DNA of 64,000 bases from Halichondria panicea (taxonomy: Eukaryota > Porifera > Demospongiae > Suberitida > Halichondriidae): positions 6,905,139-6,969,138 of the forward strand of contig NC_087383.1 in assembly GCF_963675165.1 (NCBI RefSeq), written 5' to 3'. The notes beneath the pieces were generated by a model. It was not told the origin of the DNA, made no database searches, and was given only the letters and a program-made list of their open reading frames with translations. Made by a program: the position numbers and the translations under genes. Shown here in pieces: positions 38,089 to 47,836 of the stretch. Each line of letters begins with the position of its first letter. The stretch's first letter is position 1.

Positions 38089-39004
38089 GAACATGTAACT
38101 ACACAGAGAAAAAAGATGTGCTAATTTAGCACGGAAAACTGTGCTAAACGAATGTCTCCAGTTTTAGCACGTTTGCACATGTGCTAAACAACCTGATGTG
38201 CTAAATTCTGATGTGCTGAAACAGCTGTGCTGATTGTATTGTGCTAAATCAATTTCAAACATTAAATGCTGAGTGCATGAAAAGTACATGAATCAAAAGC
38301 AAAGAATTGTAGCTACAGAAAGAGTCCTATAACACAAATAAGACCAAGAGGAAGAGTACGCTACTCGAATAGACTGTACACAGGAGGCAAACTCACTATT
38401 GCATGTAACCACAGTCACTTGAGATACAACAAAACAATAACAATGCTGATAAGGAAAAGCAATGAATAAAATTAGTGGTAATCATCTAACGTTTATTTAT
38501 CCATTCATGCAGATTAATTTTAAGATTTTACAGTTATACAACAGCATGTGGTTTTGTGACATAGGTTAGACAGAATGCTTACTACGGTTAGTGGAGTTGC
38601 GTACTCTTCCTAATGAACTCTTAGTAAGACATTATAGTCATTTTTACGCACAATTAAGTTTGCGAGACTATGATAATGCAAATGAGTTCTTGTTGTGCTA
38701 TTATAGAGCAGCATCAATATTCGGGCCCATCAATTATCTCGTACAGAGAGCAGATTGAGAAGTTGTCTTTCACTGACAATACTCGTTGTAAGGGCTAAAC
38801 AACAAATATAATCCACTACAAGCCTTCCCTTAATTGTCAGAAAAGAGCTGCATATAAAGCTTAATCCGAAACGATATAAAAGTTTAATTAAACTGCGTTG
38901 TCCTATAAATTATTATATCAATAGAACTGTTTCAAAAATCGTTTTGCGCACAAGGAAATTTGGGATTTCCGTAGCAGCAATTTTTATCAATTATGAACTT
39001 ACAA

Positions 39005-39485
39005 AGTGGTAAATATAAAGTCCCCGTTCCGTTTACGTAGTACGTGCATAATATACACTGATACAGCGCAAATTAATCGCTAAAAAGGACGCTCAAGATA
39101 AGAGCTTTTTTCTGTTGTTAAAATTACTTTGGTCACCCATGCAGCTATAGTTATCATGAAATTTTGCAGCTTGCTAGCTTTGTATTATAGCTACATGTAA
39201 GATAGCTATAGCAATTATGCTAAGATTAAAATAGTGCGGTGAATGGTGCGTTATGTTTCTTTGTTAGATCTATGTAGAACTATAGGCTTATAGCTAAGCA
39301 ACATTTAGCTGGATATTATGTTACTAGAGGATTGTCGCTTTGTATTCAAAAACACAGCACACTGCATTTGTAAAGTGCAATGGTATATAGCAACGGTACA
39401 GTAAAATACGCTTTTAATACAGTACTTATCAAAATGGAAACACTTTAAACGTACTACGCAAACGGAATGGGATATTGACCGCTGT
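39005..39485 (-). mobile_element. Partial inverted relatives of the 17891 mariner-like MITE
   Basis: AATATAAAGTcCCCGTTCCG plus TTTACGTAG at 39008-39045, and the inverse with CTACGCAAACGGAAtGGG at 39450-39475, mark one rearranged copy; GTGAATGGTGCGTTATG (39238) matches the MITE interior in reverse. A second fragment (39780-39960) ends CTACATAAACGGAACCG. Both lie inside the 3.2-kb element. Confidence 0.6.
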
Positions 39486-40274
39486 ATACGTATATAGACA
39501 GATAACTGATAACTGCTAATGCTCTCTCCAACACGTGTCACTTTCAACATCATCCTGCAATATGTATTTTCACATCAATTCTTACAATAATTAATTATAG
39601 TACCATCAAAAAAGTACGACCACCATTTTGAAACAACTTTAGATGTGAGAGGGAATTAGGCGTATTTTTGCGAATGGCGTGGTTTCCCTCTGGGCAGTTG
39701 GCGTTTCACAACTATAATGTATATACACGTGAAAAGCAATAGATCTAGTATGTACAATCAATATATTAATGAAACATAGCATTAAGTATGTACAGCATAT
39801 AGCTAAGTAACTAGTCTAGCTACGATACTCGAGGTGACTAGGATTGTCTCTTTGTTTATTTTTTTTGCAAAATGTATATTTGCAACGTGCAACGATAAAT
39901 TGCAACGCTTTTAATACAGTGTAAACGTACTGGCGTACTACATAAACGGAACCGCTTACTGCATCTATACAATAATAGTGCAACGTACGCTATGACAAGT
40001 ACAGTCGAAAACGGCAGTGGTTCTTGGTCAGACATGCATGCAATGGAACTAAGCTTTATGTGTTAACGAATAGCTATAGCGCTCCGGACATTCACCGGGA
40101 CCAGAGTAGTCTCACAATAAAGAAGCCAGAACTCAAGCGTGGCTGTATAGTGCGCATTTGATGTATCAAGCTTCAAAATGAAACTGTATTTAGCTAGCTT
40201 CAATGTATGTGTATACAAGGTTTAATTTATACTTCTTAGCTTTTACCCAACTAAGCTTTTTACCATTTGAAAAT

Positions 40275-40905
40275 CTCCCTGTGTACTGTATGACACCTGG
40301 TACAATTGGTACAATAATTATTATACAATAGCTGTGCAATTACATTGTACAGATGCTCCCTTGTGTACTGTACGACACCTGGTACAATACAATAGCTGTG
40401 AAATTACATTGTACAGATGCTCCCCCTGTGTACTGTATGACACCGTACAATTGGTACAATAATTATTATACAATAGCTGTGCAATTACATTGTACAGATG
40501 CTCCCCTGTGTACTGTATGACACCTGGCACAATACAATAGCTGTGCAATTACATTGTACAGATGCTCCCTTGTGTACTGTACGACACCTGGTACAATACA
40601 ATAGCTGTGCAATTACATTGTACAGATGCTCCCCTGTGTACTGTACGACACCTGGTACAATACAATAGCTGTGCAATTACATTGTACAGATGCTCCCCCT
40701 GTGTACTGTATGACACCTGGTACAATTGGTACAATAATTATTATACAATAGCTGTGCAATTACATTGTACAGATGCTCCCTTGTGTACTGTACGACACCT
40801 GGTACAATACAATAGGTGTGCAATTACATTGTACAGATGCTCCCTTGTGTACTGTATGACACCTGGTACAATACAATAGCTGTGTAATTACATTGTACAG
40901 CATTG
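40275..40905. repeat. Minisatellite, about 60-75-bp unit, about 9 copies
   Basis: The unit contains CCTGTGTACTGTAtGACACC, TGGTACAATACAATAGCTGT and AATTACATTGTACAGATGCT. Some units carry the extra TTGGTACAATAATTATTATA. It lies inside the 3.2-kb element. Open frames in both strands here are repeat artefacts. Confidence 0.92.
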
Positions 40906-41499
40906 TTCAGCATGTTGAGGGAAACTTACCTAGTTCCACAGTTTTGTCAAACAGCTCTCAAACCATGTCTAAACTCAACTTCTTTTCTTCTTTGCAAGAA
41001 CAGCAAAAAAAATCTTTGTTGCTATGCAGCTGCAGCTGCACATCTGTTGTACTGCATGCCCTTATTTGGTACTGAAAACAGCACACTGTGCTGAATTAGC
41101 ATGTTTACCTGTTTCAGCACACCCCATTACATTTAGCACAGTCCATTTAGCACATTAATCGAACATCAAAATCACAAGCCATGAAAAAGCACACCAATAC
41201 AACACGTAGGCTGTGCTATATGCCTACAAAACAGCACATGTAGTGTGCTGAATCACTGTTTAGCACACCACGGTGCTAATATAGCACACACTCAGGGTCT
41301 AAAACAGCACACCTCTTTTCTCTGTGTAGTTGTATAAAGCGTCAACTCCTATGAGTTTTTATCCTGCCTGTTGAACATGAGTAGAAATACTTAGTACTGA
41401 CTGTAACACGTAACCAGTGTACATTTACTACTTTACAAGCTATCTATAATTATGTAGAGTAAGCGTACTAGCAGTTTAATACACAGCCACAAAGCTTAC

Positions 41500-41564
41500 C
41501 TATGAAGTGCTGTGGCCGTCCGTTCCAAACCAGGAGATCCCGACAGAGAATGCTAGGCAGGTGC
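41500..41564 (-). CDS. Possible small exon, unassigned
   Basis: 65 nt bounded by TTTTAG and GTAAGC. One frame reads HLPSILCRDLLVWNGRPQHF; another reads TCLAFSVGISWFG up to a stop at the donor. It lies downstream of the RPS6-like exon on the same strand but matches nothing in RPS6. Splice-site strength is the only support. Confidence 0.2.
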
Positions 41565-42244
41565 CTAAAAGTTAGTTGCATCTTTCTTTACCCGAGGCGA
41601 ATGCTGAACAAGATAAAAATAATTGAATATCTAACCATGTAGACTACACTCTAAAAACAGGCTGTAACCTTACTTAGTTACTATTAAAGCATACTCTGCA
41701 CACTCTGAGGCATCTAAGTAGGTATCTAAGTATAGTATATCAGCTAAGAAGGCTTATAAACGCTGCACAAGCTACAAGTACGATCGTTATACGCACAAAA
41801 TCTTATCTCTAAAAGATCCTTCGCCGGGCACAGATCTGAGGGGACAGTGGTTACTCTGGGTGACAATGACCTCATTACAATGACACTTCATTATATCGAG
41901 TACTTTTACAACATTTTTAGCTGAGAGGTTAATTCAGGGGGTCAGGTGTCGTTTCCTAGAACAATAATGATTATCTGAGGTGCAATGTGTGTTTTTCCAT
42001 GATAAATTTAAGCCACGTATACGATGACTACGTAACGATAATACACAAGGGGTTCTAGTACACTTATTTTTTTAATTCTTGTACACGTTTTGAAGGAGAA
42101 AAATCATGACATCATTAATCGTTCATATATATAGGGGGAATCCCCTCCCCTCTCTATGAAACCCTACCCAATAGTTACACCTAACAAAGTCAATTCTCAA
42201 TTCTCAATCAGAGTACATCTAAATCAGCAGAGTTGTGTACCCAC

Positions 42245-42589
42245 CTTTCTTGATGATGACTAGATTGAGCACACTCAGGTTGCTGTTCACTATGCAGCCT
42301 CTCACTGACTTGCGTTTCCTCTCTCCAGTGCATCTGGGTCTGCTCCATGGTGTGTTCGGCTAGACCAAAACCACCTCACTCTTGCCCCGCAATACTCTAC
42401 CCTCTTTTAAAGTGAGTCCCAGCTCTGAGCTAGCTGCCTTGTCCATGTGGGTGAGAACACTGAGATGGTTATGGTCGTCACACAGATTACTAACAAAACA
42501 TGGAGAAAGCTGTTCCAGAGTTTTGATGATCTTTACCACACACACTCGCAGAATTGACTGGTGGAGGGAAAGCGATCGTTTGGCGATCT
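42245..42589 (-). pseudogene. Exon containing an RPS6 (ribosomal protein S6) segment fused to unknown sequence
   Basis: The 3' third (42347-42245) encodes [18 protein letters not shown] then [11 protein letters not shown] and ends at a GTGGGT donor. This matches the conserved centre of eukaryotic RPS6, the small-subunit protein around its [10 protein letters not shown] segment, nearly residue for residue. The same frame upstream, from a CTATAG acceptor at 42590, encodes about 75 residues with no RPS6 likeness (IIKTLEQLSPCFV, THMDKAASSELGLTLKEG), with an in-frame TAG at 42362-42360 between the parts. The next RPS6 exons are not recognisable downstream, apart from a very weak TTVP-type match near 41850. 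It is most likely a truncated, captured RPS6 exon; a working RPS6 gene is unlikely here. Confidence 0.6.
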
Positions 42590-42760
42590 CTATAGGAGCT
42601 TCCGCAGAACATTAGGTAATACTCCAGTAAATAGCTAGTGGCAGTAGATAATGTGGCTTTTCATGCAGTAGAGTGTATAGGACGGCCATTAATAAAAAGG
42701 ACTCCCTTAATTATGGAGTATTAAAATTTTTATGATTTCTCTAGTACCTAGAGGTATTGT

Positions 42761-42810
42761 AGCCTCGATCCCAGGCTGCATGCACTTTTCTCAAGGCCTA
42801 TGAGGAGGCT
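42761..42810. mobile_element. AGCCTCGAT-family mini-element, 50 bp
   Basis: It begins AGCCTCGATCCCAGGCTG and ends TGAGGAGGCT. The preceding 11 bases (AGAGGTATTGT) and the following 11 (AGGAGTATTGT) match at nine positions, as for a decayed target duplication. The interior is only about 25 bp. Confidence 0.6.
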
Positions 42811-45324
42811 AGGAGTATTGTAGCCATGCTTACGTAGGTATTCACTCAATTGTGTTGACAGGATTGTCTTCTTTCAAATCAGAGGCACGTACATACCCTG
42901 GTTCTATTGAGGTGAGGCTTATTTACCTTTTTTAATGTTGTACTACTGTGGGGTACGCACGCATTCTTAGTTATAAATAGTTGATATGGTGATAGAACTC
43001 GTGCGCGTCTTTGTTATGTCAGAACAATTTAATGTTAGTTGTAACTTTTTATTGCATGCAGAAACTCTATGATGATGGTGGAGTCAGTGGATCCCGTCGG
43101 ACATTAATTAAACCCCCTCATCGACAATTCACTGTTTCTATCACCACACACCCTGCATGTTTACTGAACATTTAATTATCTCTGTTATAAAACACGTACC
43201 CCCCACACACACACACATACCCCCCACACAAATTATCTCTGTTATGATTACAAATTTGCCTTCATGAGAACAATTCTGTATGGTGTTGCATTGCAGCTAC
43301 TTGTATGTCAAGAAATGATTCAGTACTGATACATGCACACATAGCATAGCAGTTATTTGCAGAGTCCTGAAGGGACAATTATAATAAGGAACTTCTTCTT
43401 TAGCTCAGTCATTAGCCACTTAGCCTCAGTACAACTGCACTAGCCTATTAAAATACGGCCTTGAATCGAGGCTACCACTGCACTATCCTGGAAGGGCGGC
43501 CAATTCATGAGAGTATTGAGTCAATTAGCGAACTTTGACCTCGGATAACCTTCTGGATTTAACACCGCTACAAAACTCTCAGTTTAGCTTTGCTCTCTTA
43601 GCAGAGAAAGCGAATTAAGCAACGTTAATAGCTATAGACGATCAAAGGACCCCTACCTGAACTGCTGCAGAGGAAATGAGTTTGATAAGTATAAGCTCTC
43701 ATGCTTATAAATTATCATATTAAAATTATGGATCAGGAGTGATGAATAGATCTATGTCTATATCTAGCGATATCTGCTAGCTGCCTTTTAGATCTAGTCA
43801 GCAGCAGCTTTATTATGAAGTACATACACAGTACATCTAATGGCAGGGGAGCATATAGCGTACTTTTGTACTCGATTACCTTCTGAAGTATGCACACACA
43901 ATACATGCAACACATATACAGGCCTGAGGGTGTGCTCCTCCTCTCGATGATATGGTACACAGATTTGGATGCTTGCTTCTGTCATCTTCTAAGCTCAATA
44001 ATTAATAAGAGATGCAGTGTTTTTTGTTGTTATTTACTCTTTTTTTTTGTCAATCTTGAGTCAACCAACATTCATTAATTGCTCAACCCATAATTATTTA
44101 TTAATGTTTCAGAGACCAGAGACGATGTCGGTAAAGGTACGTATGTACACTGAGCACATAATTAATACATGTACTGACACATGATAATAATACATCAATG
44201 TCAATTTTATCTTGACTCTTGTCTCCATCAGTCTCTGTGTGGGAGAAATTATGTAATCATTAGCACTCAAAGGAGGTACTGTATAATTATACGAGATCAC
44301 GGATACGAAATAACAGTTGACCTTTTTTTGTAAAAATTTTCAGCTGTTATATTATATTGCCACCTCTACAAACCTAAGCTATCTACGGCCCTGCATGTGC
44401 ATGTCCTATCTCCTCTATTGAATACCATAGCCAGTGCTTTGCACAACACACATAATTTAGCCAAACTGCTTTAGAATTAACCACGAACGAATGATACAAG
44501 CAAAGGTCACATCTACTTGAAAATCTACTTGAACTCAACTGTGTTATATACTTAGACAAAAAAGTACTTGAAACAGAATAATACTTGAGATACATGTATA
44601 TATATATAATTTATAGTATAAGTGTAACAGGTAAACAATGGCCCCCCCCCCCGCAACCACTCTATCAAAGGAAACTGTTACACTTATTTTTTGGAATTTA
44701 CCACCTCAAACTGAGTGTGCAGTAAGTGTAGTTTACAGCTTCCAACTCATTTTTACACAAACTTCCCAAAAATGTTATAAGCGCACAGCTATTAGCTATA
44801 GTGTTGAGTGCATGCAATCTTTTAGTAGTATGCAGTGGATCTATACTGTATATACGGTTTGATTTTTTGTCTCTGTATTTTACAGCAGCTCTACGGTACG
44901 AATTAAAATTAATGCATGTGCATAATAAAAGAAAAACCTACTGCCTTGGGCCTGACATCACATCTTATTACAACAACTGTTGGAGGACTTAAATAATGGC
45001 ATTCAGTCAGAGTTGGCGCTGTAATTACAGCATAGTACACAAAGAGCACTTACATTAATTTAATATTGTGGTGATCGTGTCCCATACAATCCTCCCAGCC
45101 AGCAATGATCGATACCTGACATGATCAGGCACTCCTACACCCTCTTCACTTGAACATAATTATGGTAACCATCTTCACACAGAGCTCAGCTTGTTCAGCT
45201 AGTACACTGTCAAGAACCAAGCAAAAGAAACCTGACAATGTTGTACTGAGATTTAATATGTGAGAATAAATAGTGCATTTCAATGGATTTCCTTAGCTTG
45301 TACATATACATCATGATGCATGCT
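42811..45324. other. non-coding stretch, no gene recognised
   Basis: The stretch holds short CA runs (43205-43230) and the 32-bp foldback at 43442. A tiny ATG TCG GTA AAG with TTTCAG before and GTACGT after (44105-44137) could be a start exon on the plus strand, but nothing joins it convincingly. Otherwise AT-rich sequence with TATAATTATA motifs. Confidence 0.35.
43442..43473. mobile_element. AGCCTCGAT-family mini-element, 32 bp
   Basis: The whole element is AGCCTATTAAAATACGGCCT followed by TGAATCGAGGCT. It is flanked by ACAACTGCACT (43431-43441) and ACCACTGCACT (43474-43484), ten of eleven bases identical. It is an internally deleted relative of the 45325 element, whose ends contain the same ATTAAAATACGGCCTgG core. 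Confidence 0.65.
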
Positions 45325-46052
45325 AGCCTCGAGACCAGGCCGATTAAAATACGGCCTGGTCTCTATTGCATGGGTGATAGTGCACATGCGCAAACTGAGT
45401 TCCCCAGAATCTGGGGAATTCGTTCACGTTAGTAAACCTTTGTAAAATTATACCGTAAACTAGTTTGGTTACTAGTTTCTTTCCGTATTATTTTTAACAA
45501 ATACTTGTCTCCTGTGGCTTTATGCCCTCTATTGTGTTGTCAAGAAGGCTTACACACTTGTCTAAAGCTAGAAGAGGCTCTCTACGATGGTCCTATGGTT
45601 GCAGTTGGAAGCACAAAGTCAAAGACTTGCCATAGTCTGTCAGAAACCCTTTAAATTCTCTCTCCTGTGAAGCTGTGGCTTATATTCTCTATTGTGTTGT
45701 CGAGAAGGTTTGCACACTATTATGAAACCAGAAGAGGCTCACATCTACCTCTACGATGGTCCTATGGTTGCAGTTGGAAGCACAAAGTCAAAGACTTGCC
45801 ATAGTCTGTCAGAAACCCAGTTCAAAACATCACGACCATCCAACCATCATAGAGGTAGATGAGAGCCTCTTCTGGCTTCGTGTGCAAGCCTTCTCAATAC
45901 AACACCATAGAGAAGGCCACAGCTAGCTAGCTAGCTAGGCTATAAAAGCTTCATATAAAGTAGATAGTACATGGGCGTGGATGGCCACGCCTATAATAAT
46001 TACACATGCAATAGGTACCAGGCCGTATTTTAATCGGCCTGGATTCGAGGCT
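45325..46052. mobile_element. AGCCTCGAT-family long foldback element, 728 bp
   Basis: The ends are AGCCTCGAGACCAGGCC and its inverse GGCCTGGATTCGAGGCT. Each has a second hairpin inside (GGCCGATTAAAATACGGCC). Flanks TGATGCATGCT and AGATGCATGCC share nine of eleven bases. Internally a unit of about 140 bp (TACGATGGTCCTATGGTTGC, AGTCAAAGACTTGCCATAGT) occurs twice in tandem (45580-45655, 45750-45820), with a partial inverted third copy at 45843-45925. Confidence 0.7.
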
Positions 46053-46063
46053 AGATGCATGCC

Positions 46064-46159
46064 AGCCTCGATCCCAGGCCGAGTTTTCGCTTTTATAACG
46101 GTTAGGCAAACAACTACCTAACCGTTATAAAAGTGAAAACTCGGCCTGGGATCGAGGCT
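46064..46159. mobile_element. AGCCTCGAT-family 96-bp near-perfect hairpin
   Basis: The two arms AGCCTCGATCCCAGGCCGAG, TTTTCGCTTTTATAACGGTT and AGG pair almost perfectly around a 6-8-base loop. It directly follows the 45325 element, sharing the 11-bp spacer AGATGCATGCC; AGATGCATGCA follows it. A half copy of the same arm is at 62992-63035, at the edge of block C copy 2. Confidence 0.75.
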
Positions 46160-46213
46160 AGATGCATGCAAGTTTCTCACCTCAGCCTTCTCTGTAAGCT
46201 AAGGTAGACTTAC

Positions 46214-46391
46214 AGTTACAATACTAGAGCACTCTGTATCCTGGATCATAGTTCTACTGTGCCAAATGGTGTCCAGTTCTTCGTGTACTTTTACACCTGT
46301 GTTTTTGGAGAGGTTGTCCTCCAAAAACTTTTGTGCATGGGTGGATGACGCGCGATGCAACCGCTCTATAGCTAACTTTTTATTACTACTT
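46214..46391 (-). CDS. Possible internal exon, unknown protein
   Basis: 178 nt between acceptor TATTACAG and donor GTAAGT encode 59 codons without a stop (SSNKKLAIERLHRASSTHAQ, LSKNTGVKVHEELDTIWHSR). Charged and helical in character; no family recognised. No partner exon found nearby. Confidence 0.3.
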
Positions 46392-46561
46392 CTGTAATAA
46401 ATAATTATACTCATGTTTTGCACATGTATACGTTATACTTCAATGTGTACGAGAAGTTGTAGATGATGGAGGAGTACAAGGTGCCACTGTGGTAGTTGGG
46501 CGTGGCCCACCCTGGACGCGAACGTAGGGTTGGGCACCACTGCAATGTAAGGTTTGTTCCA

Positions 46562-47741
46562 CCAGTGTAGAAGCGATATGGGCCCCCCCTTATTTTGGGG
46601 CCCCTGGCCCTAAAACGCTAGCGATTTGGGGTGTAAGGGGGGGCCCCATTGCACTAGCGGTATACGCCCCCCTTAGTGATTATAGGGCCCCCCTAGAGAA
46701 GTCTATTCTGAGCAGTGGAGTCAAGCCAGCACAACAGTAATAGGAGGTTGAGTTGAGAATCAATGGCTATAATGTTTATGTAGATCTAAACTCCAATACA
46801 GAATATATTACTAGCCTATAATCTGTGCTGCTTGGTCACTGACGATAACAGTATAAGGCAGCCATAATTATGTGCAAAATAAGGCCTGTGTTACAGTGTG
46901 GCAGCACATAGCCATTGTATACACAGCACATGCATGCATGCATGCATTCATATAGGCTGAGCATATACTACTGAGAATACAAGCAGCAGCCGCAGCCCAT
47001 GCACTTTGTCAAGAACTTTTCGTGGCGAAGTTGAGAATACACTGCAAATCAAAGAGCAAGAAATTGTGGAGGATGCATGGTAGTCAGCCACCTGTGGACA
47101 CACTTGTTCTTTTTTCCATGTGTGTTTTATTACCTCTATCTCAGCCCTATGTACGTAGAGCAAGGCTCTATGGTTTACTTGTGTTGTGAAGAGGCCCTAC
47201 TCGTCTTTGTTCCTATGACAGTAATGTATGTCTCACTCTGCATGCATGTTCTGTGTGTGCATGCATGTGTTTTTCTCTATGATCTCTTATTATCTAACGA
47301 ACAGAGCCAGTTAAAGGAACAGTAATTTATTCCATAACTGATATAACAGGGGCATAAAATAACAACTTTCTCGAGTTCAGTTAAAGTATTGAGGATAGAT
47401 CTACATCTTCCTGCTCTGGTATAGCTAGCCTAACATTAGCCAATAGCACCTGCAAGTCATGGTGTTATTAAACTCTGCACTTAGTCAGCAAGAGAGCTAA
47501 TTATGAGTAAGTCTGTGCAAGATCTAGTCAGCAAGGGACATCTAGATTTACTTAGACCATGAGGCTGAGGCTACAAGCATATAGATACCATCTACACTGC
47601 AAGTTATAAGTGGGGGCCCCATATCGCTGGAGGGGCCTCAAAGCGCTAGTGAAATAGGGCCTTGGGGGGGCCCAAATCGCTAGCGTTTTAGGGCCCGGGG
47701 GCCCTGAAATGGGGGGGAGCCCCATATCGCTTCTACACCGG
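46562..47741. mobile_element. 1.2-kb TIR element with GCGATATGGGGCCCC arrays
   Basis: The ends CCAGTGTAGAAGCGATATGG and CCATATCGCTTCTACACCGG are inverted. Each terminal region of about 130 bp carries repeated GGGGCCC blocks and CGCTAGCG/GCGCTAGTG words (46575-46690 and 47605-47730), so the ends are structured inverted arrays. The middle is AT-rich without a transposase. No flanking duplication found. It lies just downstream of the last recognised exon of the P-like transposase. Confidence 0.65.
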
Positions 47742-47836
47742 TACTTAAAGTAAGTGCCTTTGAAACGGACTCACTCAACACCTGTAGTGATTGCATACTT
47801 ACAAACATTACTAAAATTAATACACATAAAATTTAC

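Larger units (their letters stand above)
38098..41330. mobile_element. 3.2-kb non-autonomous element with ACTACACAGAGAAAA ends
   Basis: The inverted ends read ACTACACAGAGAAAA then RTGTGCT. The tetramer TGTA flanks both sides (38094-38097, 41331-41334). Next to the left end is the palindrome GTGCTAATTTAGCAC, and both ends (38112-38250 and 41045-41315) carry many copies of the half-site GTGCTAA/TTAGCAC in either orientation. The core has no transposase; it holds mariner-like MITE fragments and a minisatellite. It begins ten bases after the piggyBac stop codon. The superfamily is unknown to me. Confidence 0.75.

Noticed and set aside
40321-40879. Open frames on both strands with repeated peptides
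   Set aside because: They are read from a minisatellite inside a non-coding transposon.
44105-44137. Tiny start exon (MSVK) on the plus strand
   Set aside because: The splice signals are good, but no following exon could be joined to it.
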